Virus record (IMG/VR): IMGVR_UViG_3300032288_006545
Coordinates: 1-26,658 of that record
Source: a virus
Strand: one strand, 5' to 3'
DNA: 26,658 nucleotides
Below, in pieces: positions 1-6,441 of the stretch (positions within the stretch are counted from its first letter, which is position 1; every line of letters begins with the position of its first letter). The notes under the pieces are model-generated. The model worked only from the letters and a program-made list of their open reading frames with translations, ran no database searches and was not told the DNA's origin. Made by a program: the position numbers and the translations under genes.

Positions 1-685
1 CACCGGGATGTGCTCTTCCAGCATCTTCAATAACTAGAATTGTGTTTGAAGAACCGTCTGCTACTGATGCTACAGTTGAACCATTTGCATTCAACATACC
101 AAAGAACTTGCCACGATATTGAGCAGAACCAGTTCCAACAACTCTTGCTCCTGTGCCTTCATCAATATCAGTAACAGAAACGCACATGTAATCTATGCAT
201 CCAAGATTTTCTCCAGCAGACCTACCAATAGGAGATAATGCTGTGCTAGGGCAAACGAATGTTTTTACTTGGGTCTGTGCGCCTACCCAGCCACTTGGGA
301 AAGTTGGATCATCATAGTCCAATCCTCTTGATGTGTTGTGTAAAAATGTCTTATTATAATTTGCTGGGACAGGACTTGTGAGGTCAAACATCTTAAAAGT
401 TGCTTCTTGTTCAACATAAGGCAGAATCTGTGTTGCCCAAGAATGAATGGTATAAAGCGTTGCATTATTACCAGTACTGTCTACCTGTCCCGGTGTGGGC
501 AACTTGCTATTAGCACTCTCAAAATTGTGCATAGCTAAACCAACTTGTTTCATGTTGTTGCTGCAACTCATTCTGTTTGCAGCTTCTCTAACTTTCTGAA
601 CTGCTGGTACTAATAGACCAACTAGAACAGCTATGATTGCTATAACGACTAGCAATTCAATTAATGTAAAACCTTTGCGCTTCAT
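1..685 (-). CDS. DUF1559-type type IV pilin-like protein (pseudopilin), C-terminus beyond window
   Basis: The first 228 residues are visible and the gene runs off the left edge. It begins MKRKGFTLIELLVVIAII, a textbook prepilin peptidase site (cleavage after G5, then F, with E at +5) followed by one hydrophobic helix to about residue 28. The next segment contains 'SCSNNMKQVGLAMHNFES', which is the DUF1559 (SBP_bac_10) signature, followed by 'HSWATQILPYVEQ' and, near the edge, 'DGSSNTILVIEDAGRAHPG', the usual order in that family. AGGAG lies 6 nt before the ATG. DUF1559 proteins are hugely expanded in planctomycetes, where they are surface or secretion-linked pseudopilins. Finding one beside phage-type genes suggests host acquisition. 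Family assignment is firm; a role in the virion or in the infected cell envelope is inference. Confidence 0.9.
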   Translation of the reverse strand, partial: MKRKGFTLIELLVVIAIIAVLVGLLVPAVQKVREAANRMSCSNNMKQVGLAMHNFESANSKLPTPGQVDSTGNNATLYTIHSWATQILPYVEQEATFKMFDLTSPVPANYNKTFLHNTSRGLDYDDPTFPSGWVGAQTQVKTFVCPSTALSPIGRSAGENLGCIDYMCVSVTDIDEGTGARVVGTGSAQYRGKFFGMLNANGSTVASVADGSSNTILVIEDAGRAHPG

Positions 686-715
686 TTTTTCTCCTAATTT
701 ATCTTTGTGAGAAAT

Positions 716-723
716 TATTTAGA
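716..723 (-). promoter_or_regulatory. T4-late-promoter-like octamer TCTAAATA
   Basis: On the minus strand the octamer TCTAAATA (7 of 8 matches to the T4 late consensus TATAAATA) lies 31 nt before the pseudopilin ATG. Similar octamers sit at comparable distances before several other structural-type genes here. Alone it would not be significant in AT-rich DNA. Confidence 0.4.
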
Positions 724-785
724 GAAAACGAGCTATAGATTTGTATGAATTATATATGAAGAATTTATGATGAAACGATGAAGAA

Positions 786-818
786 AAAAGGCCGGTTTTA
801 TTAAAAAACCGGCCTTTT
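786..818 (-). terminator. Intrinsic terminator after the RCC1-repeat gene
   Basis: A perfect 14-bp inverted repeat (AAAAGGCCGGTTTT / AAAACCGGCCTTTT) with a 5-nt loop ends 6 nt past the stop codon of the minus-strand RCC1 gene. A/T runs on both sides would let it act in both directions. Confidence 0.85.
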
Positions 819-823
819 ATCGA

Positions 824-2155
824 TTAAGATTCAACGATCCAATGCCATCCATTGCCGTTAGTTAAATCTGTAAGTTTTTCTGGTTCGTTGGTAATGTTAT
901 CGCCATCCTTAACTTCAAATACAATTTTATTTTTATTATTATCAAACGATGGAACTTCGATGTATGCTCCTCTTTGCAGAGAAACACCGTTGATAGCCCA
1001 TTCATCCATGTAGCCTTCTGTTCCTTCATTTCTGGCATTAGGAGTCAATTTTACTTGATAGATGTCGTATCCAACTCCTGTGCCAAATGCTGAGACATGA
1101 TAATAGCCAGCAGAAACATATGTCCAGCCTTTTCCTCCAACAACAGTTTGAGTTGGTATTGAGACATTGTCAGCAGCGTTATTGCCAATTTGACCATCAC
1201 CGCCTCTACCCCAAACCCAAAGGCTTCCGTCTGTTTTTATTGCGGCACTCAGGTAATAACTGCAAGAAATTTGCGCCCAAGTATTGCCACCTAATATGGT
1301 TTGAACTGGAGAAGAAATATCTAATGTATTTCCTACTCCTAGTTGCCCTACACTGTTATCTCCCCACATCCAAAGAGTACCATCGTTTTTTATAGCTCCT
1401 ACAAAACGCCTACCAAAAGATACTTGAGCCCAATCATTTCCGCCAGCTATAGTTTGTATTGGAGATGAAACCGTTTGAGTGTTATTAGTACCTAATTGTC
1501 CATCGCCATTTCTTCCCCACACCCATAGAGAGCCATCATCCTTGATAGCTGCCGTGTTATCTCTGGAACATGATACTTGTGCCCAGTTACTACCACCAGT
1601 TATGGTTTGTATTGGAGAAGAAACATCCGTTGTATCGTCATTTCCAAGTTCTCCGTATTCATTTCCTCCCCAAATCCAGAGAGTTCCGTCAGTCTTGATT
1701 GCGGCACTATGGTATCCACTATGAGAAGCAGATTCCCAATTATTTCCACCAGTTACAGTCTGTACTGGTGATGATTTGGCATTTGTCGTATTGTCTCCAA
1801 GATTTCCAGAGTTGTTATATCCCCAAAGCCAGAGCGAGCCGTCATTCTTAATTCCAGAACATATTCCCCAGTACCAATTAGAAGCAGATATACTAACCCA
1901 ATCTGTATCGGTCCCAATTTGGCATGGTGATGAGCGATTAGTAGCATTATTTAAACCTAAATCGCCGCTGTCATCTCTTCCCCAAGACCACATGGTTCCG
2001 TCATCTTTTAAAGCAAGTGTCATGTCATATCCACCGGCAACTTGGAGCCAGTTTGTGCCTCCAGTTACAGTTTGAACAGGTGATGATTTGTCATTTGTTG
2101 TATTGTCTCCAAGTGTTCCATCACCATTGTTTCCCCAAAGCCATAATTTTGACAT
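824..2155 (-). CDS. RCC1-repeat (beta-propeller) protein, probable virion or tail-associated structural protein
   Basis: 443 residues. Seven RCC1-type repeats of about 50 residues fill residues 1 to about 365, each with 'LW-x-WG-x4-GxLG' followed by 'SSPxQT-(V/I)-x-GG-x-W'. Seven blades match a complete RCC1 propeller. Residues 370-443 form a separate module with 'NGVSLQR' at 389-395 and an aromatic 'GWHWIVES' end. The same kind of module is found near the N-terminus of the minus-strand protein at 4246-4953. GGAG lies 8 nt before the ATG and a late-promoter-like octamer lies 27 nt upstream; a strong terminator follows the gene. Large phages often encode RCC1-repeat proteins of unknown role, so binding to a host ligand or virion decoration is inference. 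The repeat-family call is secure. Confidence 0.88.
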   Translation of the reverse strand: MSKLWLWGNNGDGTLGDNTTNDKSSPVQTVTGGTNWLQVAGGYDMTLALKDDGTMWSWGRDDSGDLGLNNATNRSSPCQIGTDTDWVSISASNWYWGICSGIKNDGSLWLWGYNNSGNLGDNTTNAKSSPVQTVTGGNNWESASHSGYHSAAIKTDGTLWIWGGNEYGELGNDDTTDVSSPIQTITGGSNWAQVSCSRDNTAAIKDDGSLWVWGRNGDGQLGTNNTQTVSSPIQTIAGGNDWAQVSFGRRFVGAIKNDGTLWMWGDNSVGQLGVGNTLDISSPVQTILGGNTWAQISCSYYLSAAIKTDGSLWVWGRGGDGQIGNNAADNVSIPTQTVVGGKGWTYVSAGYYHVSAFGTGVGYDIYQVKLTPNARNEGTEGYMDEWAINGVSLQRGAYIEVPSFDNNKNKIVFEVKDGDNITNEPEKLTDLTNGNGWHWIVES

Positions 2156-2181
2156 GATATTTCTCCAAGAAAAGTTTTATA

Positions 2182-2189
2182 TATTTATG
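2182..2189 (-). promoter_or_regulatory. T4-late-promoter-like octamer CATAAATA
   Basis: Minus-strand CATAAATA, 7 of 8 to TATAAATA, is 27 nt before the RCC1-protein start. That leaves room for a short leader holding the GGAG ribosome site. Confidence 0.45.
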
Positions 2190-2198
2190 CAAACTAAA

Positions 2199-2206
2199 TA
2201 TAAATA
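2199..2206 (+). promoter_or_regulatory. T4-late-promoter-like octamer TATAAATA (exact)
   Basis: An exact TATAAATA is 26 nt before the ATG of the 58-residue gene at 2232. It lies almost back to back with the minus-strand octamer at 2182, giving a divergent pair. A sigma70-like TATAAT at 2213-2218 has no convincing -35 partner. Confidence 0.45.
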
Positions 2207-2231
2207 GTGTATTATAATTTTTGGAGGATAT

Positions 2232-2408
2232 ATGAGTGATATTCCACAGTGGGCAACAGATTTAATTAACAGTCAGGTTGACCCGCTTTTAGTGCCGGAA
2301 TTGTCAAAGGAGCAAAAAATAAAATTAGCTCGTCAAAAGACAGATGATGTAGTAAGAGATGTTAAAGAAGCTGCCGAGGCTAAAGTCCGTGCATTGAAAA
2401 ATTCTTAA
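2232..2408 (+). CDS. Small charged helical protein, unknown function
   Basis: 58 residues, starting MSDIPQWATDLINSQ and ending in a basic/acidic helical stretch (KTDDVVRDVKEAAEAKVRALK). A strong GGAGG site lies 6 nt before the ATG, and a 21-bp terminator hairpin follows the stop within 20 nt, so this is a compact single-gene transcription unit. No family was recognised. The heptad-like spacing of V, A and L in residues 37-56 would suit a short amphipathic helix. It is unlike the Trp-rich family further right. Confidence 0.75.
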   Translation: MSDIPQWATDLINSQVDPLLVPELSKEQKIKLARQKTDDVVRDVKEAAEAKVRALKNS

Positions 2409-2423
2409 TTTTATTTTAATATC

Positions 2424-2480
2424 AAAAAATATTGGGCTTATTTCTCTAAATGATTTGGGGAAATAAGCCCAATATTTTTT
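2424..2480 (+). terminator. Intrinsic terminator, 21-bp perfect stem
   Basis: The arms at 2424-2444 and 2460-2480 are perfect reverse complements (core TATTGGGCTTATTTC) around a 15-nt loop. The right arm ends in six T. It closes the 2232 transcription unit and separates it from the small-gene run that starts at 2543. Confidence 0.88.
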
Positions 2481-2542
2481 AACATAATAATGCTTGTTTT
2501 TTTTGTTTTTAATTATACAATCGTCTTGCAAAGGAGTGTGAT

Positions 2543-2692
2543 ATGCCATTTAAATCTAAAATCAAAGCAGAAGAATGGCGTTTGGCTTGGCGTATTAAAA
2601 ACAAAGAAAAGCTTAGGCAACAGAGATTGGCATGGGAAATCAATAACCAAGATAAGCTAAAAGCATATAGTATGAAGAGGAACAAAAAGTGA
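2543..2692 (+). CDS. Small basic protein, unknown function
   Basis: 49 residues, MPFKSKIKAEEWRLAW at the start, with Lys, Arg and Gln dominating the rest and no hydrophobic core. Two copies of an 'LAW-x-I-x-N-x-(E/D)-K-L' motif (residues 14-24 and 29-39) form an internal duplication. AAGGAG lies 8 nt before the ATG. It heads a run of overlapping small genes: its TGA overlaps the GTG start of the next gene (GTGA). The charge suggests nucleic-acid contact, but nothing in the sequence proves it. Confidence 0.7.
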   Translation: MPFKSKIKAEEWRLAWRIKNKEKLRQQRLAWEINNQDKLKAYSMKRNKK

Positions 2693-2892
2693 AAAACCCC
2701 CTCATAATTAATACTGATAACCGTGGATACTCGGGAATACAAATAGATTATGTTAAAACTAGAAAAACATTTTTTGTATCTGGATGGTATAATTCCTGTG
2801 TTGGAATACAAGGACGAGAAATTACTCTCAAAGAACTTTTAGAGCATTTTAAAATTACAGTAAAGGATTGTCAGAAAGTTATGGAGGAATAA
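2689..2892 (+). CDS. Conserved-looking small phage protein, unknown function
   Basis: 67 residues from a GTG start that overlaps the previous TGA. It has ordinary globular composition: 'FFVSGWYNSCVGIQGREITLKELLEHFKIT' is split here as FFVSGWYNSC, then GIQGREITLKELLEHF, a beta-hairpin followed by a helix. This normal composition contrasts with the Trp/Ser-rich genes that follow. The stop TAA overlaps the next ATG (TAATG). No function is known to me. Confidence 0.7.
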   Translation: MKNPLIINTDNRGYSGIQIDYVKTRKTFFVSGWYNSCVGIQGREITLKELLEHFKITVKDCQKVMEE

Positions 2893-3074
2893 TGCTGTAC
2901 ACAGGATCATTTAGGCATTTAATGGACCCATGTAGTGGTGTTTTTGATCATTTTAGTCATTCAAGAATTTTTAGAAGGTATGCAAGTAATTTTGGAAATC
3001 TAAACAATATAGAATCAAATTCTTTTTTATATGTCACAGGTAGATTTAGAAAAAGATATTGGAGAGGTGTATAG
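2892..3074 (+). CDS. Small aromatic/Arg-rich protein, possible divergent WSR-family member
   Basis: 60 residues, coupled to the previous gene by TAATG, with GGAGG 6 nt before the ATG. It has eight Phe, seven Arg and seven Ser. The end is 'RFRKRYWRGV', which fits the family ending of a Trp 3-5 residues before the stop. The Trp codon region (ATTGGAGAGG) serves as ribosome site for the next gene. The central CWS motif is missing, so membership rests on length, position, composition and ending. Confidence 0.65.
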   Translation: MLYTGSFRHLMDPCSGVFDHFSHSRIFRRYASNFGNLNNIESNSFLYVTGRFRKRYWRGV

Positions 3075-3265
3075 TGCAGCGATTTAATTGCTGGAGTTGG
3101 GACAGAAGTTGTAGCACTATTATGCCAACTCCAAGAATAAGAGAATCTTATGTTTGGTCAAGATGGGGGCAAATTTGCGCCAATTGGAGTGATGATTATT
3201 TTTATAGCAGCAATTTCTCGTGTTTTTACCGCACTTATTATTGGAAAAGAGATGATGTTGTTTAA
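3074..3265 (+). CDS. WSR-family small protein (GTG start)
   Basis: 63 residues. The GTG start overlaps the previous TAG by one base (TAGTG), and TTGGAGAGG is 7 nt upstream; an in-frame TTG 15 nt earlier is less likely because it lies in that ribosome site. It has six Trp and four Cys, with 'FNCWSWDRSC' near the start, 'VWSRW' and 'NWSDD' in the middle, and 'YYWKRDDVV' at the end. The pattern CWS, then W-rich, then a terminal W, is typical of the family. Function unknown. Confidence 0.72.
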   Translation: MQRFNCWSWDRSCSTIMPTPRIRESYVWSRWGQICANWSDDYFYSSNFSCFYRTYYWKRDDVV

Positions 3266-3443
3266 AATTGGTGAAAGAAGCGATGGTGCCATGTTTGACA
3301 TGGATTTCAATCGTTCCGTTAATTGGAAGTGGTCTGTGGATTCTGCTTCATGGGTATTAGGACAAGAATTTTCTGGTTGTTTTGAGTGGAATGATTATTT
3401 TTCTATTCAGTCAAGTTATGAACACTGGAGTGCCTTGATATGA
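3252..3443 (+). CDS. WSR-family small protein
   Basis: 63 residues from the first of two adjacent ATGs, overlapping the preceding ORF by 14 nt; TTGGAAAAGAG provides the ribosome site. It has five Trp: 'VNWKWS', 'SASW', 'FEWND', and a 'SYEHWSALI' ending that matches the family terminus S-x-[HN]-W-x3-I closely. More acidic (Asp, Glu) than most members. Its TGA overlaps the ATG of a tiny membrane protein. Confidence 0.72.
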   Translation: MMLFKIGERSDGAMFDMDFNRSVNWKWSVDSASWVLGQEFSGCFEWNDYFSIQSSYEHWSALI

Positions 3444-3523
3444 TCAACTGTCTGTGTCTGCTGCTTGTGATTGCGATTGTGACGGGAATGTTGTTTTTAT
3501 GCTTGGAGAATTTTGAGTCCTAA
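3440..3523 (+). CDS. Tiny single-span membrane protein (27 residues)
   Basis: MINCLCLLLVIAIVTGMLFL then a short polar tail (CLENFES). Residues 4-21 are one continuous hydrophobic segment. It is coupled to the preceding gene by ATGA, with CTGGAG 10 nt upstream. It is too short for most gene finders. The same arrangement, a one-helix protein coupled to family members, recurs at 7644, 12861, 13203, 13788 and 13925, which supports it being real. Confidence 0.55.
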   Translation: MINCLCLLLVIAIVTGMLFLCLENFES

Positions 3524-3548
3524 AAATATTTAAAAGCATATATAAGTT

Positions 3549-3983
3549 ATGAGTCTAAATTTCAAAAAATGGCTTGGAGAAAGTGAATTCAATCTGAATG
3601 AAGCTCCAAATGATTTAGCCAAAGGTTTTTCTGATGTGATTGCGAATGCTTTCAAGGCTCCAGCAATTCAGGGGGCTCTTACTCAAGCAGCAGCAGCAGG
3701 TGCTGCCAAAGCTGCTGGCTCTCCGCCTCCTCCTCCCAGAGCAACTTCTACAGTACAGGCAGGATTAACGCCAACAAAGCCCGGAGAACTATCCCCAGCA
3801 GCTAAAAAACAAATAGAAGATGGGCAAAAGCAAATGCTGGTCAAAGTATCAGACGCTTTCAAAAAGCTTCCGGGTGAAGTCGCTGGATATTTACAGTCTT
3901 GGGCAAAAAAAACAGCACAGACTCCAACTGCACCAACCACGATTAAGCCTACTATACAGGCTCCAGCTGCTCCAACAAAGTAA
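3549..3983 (+). CDS. Ala/Pro-rich protein with capsid-targeting-like N-terminus
   Basis: 144 residues. The first 12, MSLNFKKWLGES, fit the tag [FLY]-x2-[WFY]-[LI]-x-E seen on six other proteins here. In T4 an equivalent leader (MKTYQEFIAEA in internal proteins) directs packaging into the prohead and is cut after the Glu. The rest is low complexity: Ala-rich helix (38-56), a Pro run (residues 59-63), a charged helix around 'KKQIEDGQKQMLVKVSDAF', and a Thr/Pro/Ala tail. Soluble, disordered-to-helical composition suits an internal head protein. There is no clear ribosome site; CATATATAAG lies just upstream of the ATG. Confidence 0.8.
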   Translation: MSLNFKKWLGESEFNLNEAPNDLAKGFSDVIANAFKAPAIQGALTQAAAAGAAKAAGSPPPPPRATSTVQAGLTPTKPGELSPAAKKQIEDGQKQMLVKVSDAFKKLPGEVAGYLQSWAKKTAQTPTAPTTIKPTIQAPAAPTK

Positions 3984-4018
3984 GTTGAAAAATTAATGTT
4001 TTGCAGTATTTTGAAATT

Positions 4019-4249
4019 ATGGATCGATCACCCTGCACTATAATTTTTCGATACTGGAGAAAAGGCAAACTATTTCAACTACAAGCAGATGTTAAATCTA
4101 CCGCTATTGGAATTAAGGTTGCTCACGATACTAGTAAAAAATGTGAAGTTGAAAATGTAGATTGGCTAGCGGAAGTTTTGCCTTTATTCGGTGAGCCAAT
4201 AATAACTGGAACAAGATTTGGTTTAAAACATCAAAAGAGTTTGTTCTAA
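4019..4249 (+). CDS. Small protein, unknown function
   Basis: 76 residues from the ATG chosen here; an in-frame TTG 18 nt earlier is possible, and neither has a good ribosome site. 'CTIIFRYWRKGKLFQLQADV' suggests a beta-hairpin, 'WLAEVLPLF' a short helix, and the end is basic. It is convergent with the minus-strand gene and overlaps its 3' end by 4 nt. Normal amino-acid composition supports coding; no family recognised. Confidence 0.5.
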   Translation: MDRSPCTIIFRYWRKGKLFQLQADVKSTAIGIKVAHDTSKKCEVENVDWLAEVLPLFGEPIITGTRFGLKHQKSLF

Positions 4250-4953
4250 ACAATATAAGGATCGGGAACCACTCGTACAGGATCTGCGTACTCAAACCCA
4301 ATCGTATTTGGGTACAAGCTGAGAGGATCTTGTACTCCATCTTGATCCCAATCACTATAAATTGGTATGAATCCGATGGTGTTATCTGGAGAATTACCAC
4401 CAGCTGGAAGATCTGGTTGAGAAGTTAATTGCTTGACTAATCTCCATGTAATCATCTTGAGTCCGCTTTGTAAAACTAGATTTACAGTAATGCCTAAATC
4501 TTGCAGTTTCGTACCAACACCCAAAGAATATCCGGCATTTCCAACAGGTTGTGAATTTGCAGTTTCCAGATAGGCTGCTTCAAAGAAATTGTATAAATGA
4601 GTTGCATCAGTAAAAATTATGTCACTTTCATTTTCTATAATAGCAGGAGATGATGATCTAAAAGTTGTTAAAGCTGTATTTACATTTACAACGGGATAAA
4701 GATAAGCAGTGTCAACCACTGTAATCCATCCATGGTTATATGGGTTTGTGACTACATTGTTAAAAGTGATACCGTCTTTTTCGGATACAATTTTTAATTT
4801 TCCTTGTTGGTCATTAACCTGTAACATGTTTAATGATCTTTGCAACGAAACCCCATTCAATACAGAAGTGTCAAGGCTTCCTTCGGTTGCCAAATTTACT
4901 AGTTTTGGAGTGAGTTTTGTTGTATATTCGACTGGGTTAGAATAATTTGGCAT
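4246..4953 (-). CDS. Structural-type protein sharing a module with the RCC1 protein
   Basis: 235 residues. Residues 13-80 align by eye with the C-terminal module of the protein at 824-2155. Both have 'KLTP', then 'xTEG', then the identical heptapeptide 'NGVSLQR' (33-39 here), then a Lys/Ile-rich strand region with 'KDG', then an aromatic 'GW' (75-76). The remainder (80-235) is beta-rich with many Thr, Asn and Pro, for example 'GLKMITWRLVKQL' near 165. GAAGG precedes the ATG and a late-like octamer lies 24 nt upstream. A virion surface or tail protein is likely from the shared module, but no named family was recognised. Confidence 0.8.
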   Translation of the reverse strand: MPNYSNPVEYTTKLTPKLVNLATEGSLDTSVLNGVSLQRSLNMLQVNDQQGKLKIVSEKDGITFNNVVTNPYNHGWITVVDTAYLYPVVNVNTALTTFRSSSPAIIENESDIIFTDATHLYNFFEAAYLETANSQPVGNAGYSLGVGTKLQDLGITVNLVLQSGLKMITWRLVKQLTSQPDLPAGGNSPDNTIGFIPIYSDWDQDGVQDPLSLYPNTIGFEYADPVRVVPDPYIV

Positions 4954-4976
4954 GATATAACCTTCACCTTATCAAA

Positions 4977-4984
4977 TATTTACA
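4977..4984 (-). promoter_or_regulatory. T4-late-promoter-like octamer TGTAAATA
   Basis: Minus-strand TGTAAATA, 24 nt before the ATG at 4953. It is back to back with a plus-strand sigma70-like promoter, so the two transcription programmes diverge here. Confidence 0.4.
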
Positions 4985-4991
4985 GTTTTTG

Positions 4992-5020
4992 TTTACAATT
5001 TTCAAAACTTCTGGTAATAT
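4992..5020 (+). promoter_or_regulatory. Sigma70-like promoter with extended -10
   Basis: TTTACA, a 17-nt spacer, then TAATAT preceded by TGG, giving an extended -10 (TGGTAATAT). It lies 36 nt before the 5057 start codon. The same TGG-TATTAT style appears at 22151, suggesting a promoter class read by host polymerase. Confidence 0.65.
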
Positions 5021-5056
5021 GCCTTCGGGTTTTAATTTTTTAGTGAGAGGTGCAGC

Positions 5057-5269
5057 ATGAAATTGCTAGGACAGATTTGTTTTGTTTGTGGATTTCTATC
5101 GATTCTAGGCAGCATTGCTGTTTGGTATTTGGGCAAATCCGGTGATAATTTCTTTTGGCAAAATGGTGATCCGGCCCATGCCGAAAGATTTGGTATATTT
5201 GTAGGACTTTGGGCACCTACATTCTTTATTCTTAGTGAGAGATTTGAAAAGCTTTCCCATAAGAATTAA
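5057..5269 (+). CDS. Small membrane protein, two predicted helices
   Basis: 70 residues. Residues 5-25 (GQICFVCGFLSILGSIAVWYL) and 47-59 (GIFVGLWAPTFFI) are hydrophobic, separated by a polar loop with 'NGDPAHAERF' and followed by a basic tail. GAGAGG lies 7 nt before the ATG, a promoter lies just upstream and a terminator just after, so it is a single-gene unit. It resembles small phage inner-membrane proteins in general layout; no specific function can be assigned. Confidence 0.78.
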   Translation: MKLLGQICFVCGFLSILGSIAVWYLGKSGDNFFWQNGDPAHAERFGIFVGLWAPTFFILSERFEKLSHKN

Positions 5270-5277
5270 TTCAACAT

Positions 5278-5304
5278 CCCTGCGTTAAGAGCGCAGGGTT
5301 TTTT
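5278..5304 (+). terminator. Intrinsic terminator
   Basis: CCCTGCG / CGCAGGG stem with a 7-nt loop, followed by six T. It lies 9 nt after the stop of the 70-residue membrane protein. The next gene starts only 11 nt later, so that gene depends on read-through or an unseen promoter. Confidence 0.85.
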
Positions 5305-5314
5305 CTGGTGAAAT

Positions 5315-5440
5315 ATGAGATGCTTTTCCAGAAATCGTCCATTTTCTTTTTGGGGCATATGGATAGGCTCTAGAATATTTTTTTGTGGACAAGTGAAATC
5401 ATTTCCATCAACTAGCTGCATTTTCACGGAGCCATTCTGA
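5315..5440 (+). CDS. Short Cys/Phe/Ser-rich protein, possible WSR-family relative
   Basis: 41 residues with three Cys, seven Phe and seven Ser, including 'FSFWGIWIGSR'. It ends FTEPF without the terminal Trp motif, so it may be a shortened member. GGTGA lies 4 nt before the ATG. The TGA overlaps the next ATG (TGATG). The overlap and composition support it, but a gene this short is not certain. Confidence 0.5.
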   Translation: MRCFSRNRPFSFWGIWIGSRIFFCGQVKSFPSTSCIFTEPF

Positions 5441-5634
5441 TGAAATGTTTTGCCAGAAGGTATGGGCATTCTTTTTCAAACGGCTGGCATCGTTCCAGAC
5501 ATGGAAAGCACCAAGAAACATGGTGTTATTGCTGGCCCGATTGGAGTAGAAAAACAAACATGTATATTGCGATCACAAAGAAGTTTGAAGTGATAGAGCT
5601 CGGCTATAAGAGTGAGGTATTCAATCGTGGATGA
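5440..5634 (+). CDS. WSR-family-like small protein with a normal-looking C-terminal half
   Basis: 64 residues. The first half is typical: 'GWHRSRHGKHQETWCYCW' and 'DWSRK', with four Trp, three Cys and many Arg and His. From residue 41 on ('YIAITKKFEVIELGYKSEVF') it looks like ordinary beta-strand protein. This could be a fusion of a family N-terminus to an unrelated segment, or a member that drifted. It is coupled upstream by TGATG and overlaps the next gene by 8 nt. Confidence 0.62.
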   Translation: MKCFARRYGHSFSNGWHRSRHGKHQETWCYCWPDWSRKTNMYIAITKKFEVIELGYKSEVFNRG

Positions 5635-5776
5635 CATTCTAATTTACGAAGAAATCATTCGGCATATGTGGTTGAATAGCCATCTATCCAATAGGGGCTA
5701 TGACACGCTGACTGATCAACAAAAGTTAGTGTTTAATTATATCGTTGGTGTAAAACCTAACGATAGAAATATTTAA
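5627..5776 (+). CDS. Small protein, unknown function (GTG start)
   Basis: 49 residues from a GTG start overlapping the previous ORF by 8 nt, with GAGG 10 nt upstream. 'VDDILIYEEIIRHMWLNSHL' is amphipathic helix and 'LTDQQKLVFNYIVG' is a second one. Composition is acidic to neutral and quite unlike the Trp/Ser-rich genes. It is followed after 14 nt by the DNA methyltransferase, so it may be co-expressed with it. No family recognised. Confidence 0.55.
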   Translation: MDDILIYEEIIRHMWLNSHLSNRGYDTLTDQQKLVFNYIVGVKPNDRNI

Positions 5777-5790
5777 TCACAGGGGGGATA

Positions 5791-6429
5791 ATGTTCTCTT
5801 ACTACGGAAGTAAATCCAAAGTAATTGACCATTATCCCGCACCTTCGTATCAAAAAATTATTGAGCCATTTGCCGGAAGTGCCAGATATAGTCTGAAGTA
5901 CCATGATAGGGATGTACTTATCATGGAGAAGTTTGACAAGGTGTATAAAATTTGGAAGTATTTGCAAAACGCTTCCAAAGAACAAATTTTAAATTTGCCA
6001 AATGTCATAACAGATTTAAGAGAAATGGATTTGCTTGATGAAGAAAAGTATTTGATTGGCTACTGCATTGGCAGAGGCAGCGCACGGCCTAGGAACACAT
6101 GCGGTAAATTCAATAATTGGATTCAAGATAAAATCCGAATAGCTGATAGCGTAGAGAAAATAAAACATTGGGATATTAGATTTGGCGATTATAGAGAAAT
6201 TCAAAATGAAGAGGCAACTTGGTTTATTGATGCACCTTATAAAATGCAAATTCATGGCTACAATTGTAAAATTGATAATTATGATGAGTTAGCAACATGG
6301 TGCAAAACAAGAAAAGGGCAAGTCATAGTTTGTGAAAATTCTCATGGCGATTGGTTGCCATTCAGACCATTAAGACAAATGCAAGGCATCAACAAACAAA
6401 CTTTGGAAGTTATTTGGACAAACGAATGA
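5791..6429 (+). CDS. D12-class N6-adenine DNA methyltransferase
   Basis: 212 residues. 'FSYYGSKSKVI' (2-12) is the N-terminal SAM-contact motif of Dam-like D12 enzymes, and 'IIEPFAGSARYSL' (28-40) is the FxGxG-type motif. 'TWFIDAPY' near residue 145-152 is motif IV, the catalytic DPPY, here DAPY. The protein is shorter than Dam (about 270) because the target-recognition part is compact. GGGGGG lies 4 nt before the ATG. Phages use such enzymes to protect their DNA from host restriction or to mark it for packaging. The DPPY to DAPY change keeps the key Asp, Pro and Tyr, so activity is plausible but uncertain. Confidence 0.85.
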   Translation: MFSYYGSKSKVIDHYPAPSYQKIIEPFAGSARYSLKYHDRDVLIMEKFDKVYKIWKYLQNASKEQILNLPNVITDLREMDLLDEEKYLIGYCIGRGSARPRNTCGKFNNWIQDKIRIADSVEKIKHWDIRFGDYREIQNEEATWFIDAPYKMQIHGYNCKIDNYDELATWCKTRKGQVIVCENSHGDWLPFRPLRQMQGINKQTLEVIWTNE

Positions 6430-6441
6430 ATTCAAGAGTGT

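Noticed and set aside
1087-2075. Several plus-strand ORFs opposite the RCC1 gene
   Set aside because: Shadows of the RCC1 repeats with the same periodicity; no independent signals.
1620-2115. DNA-level repeats in the RCC1 gene as a possible CRISPR or satellite
   Set aside because: The repeats follow the ~50-residue protein repeat, have no spacers and are fully coding.
2509-2811. Minus-strand 100-codon ORF with hydrophobic stretches
   Set aside because: Antisense to three coupled plus-strand genes with good ribosome sites; its own start lacks one.
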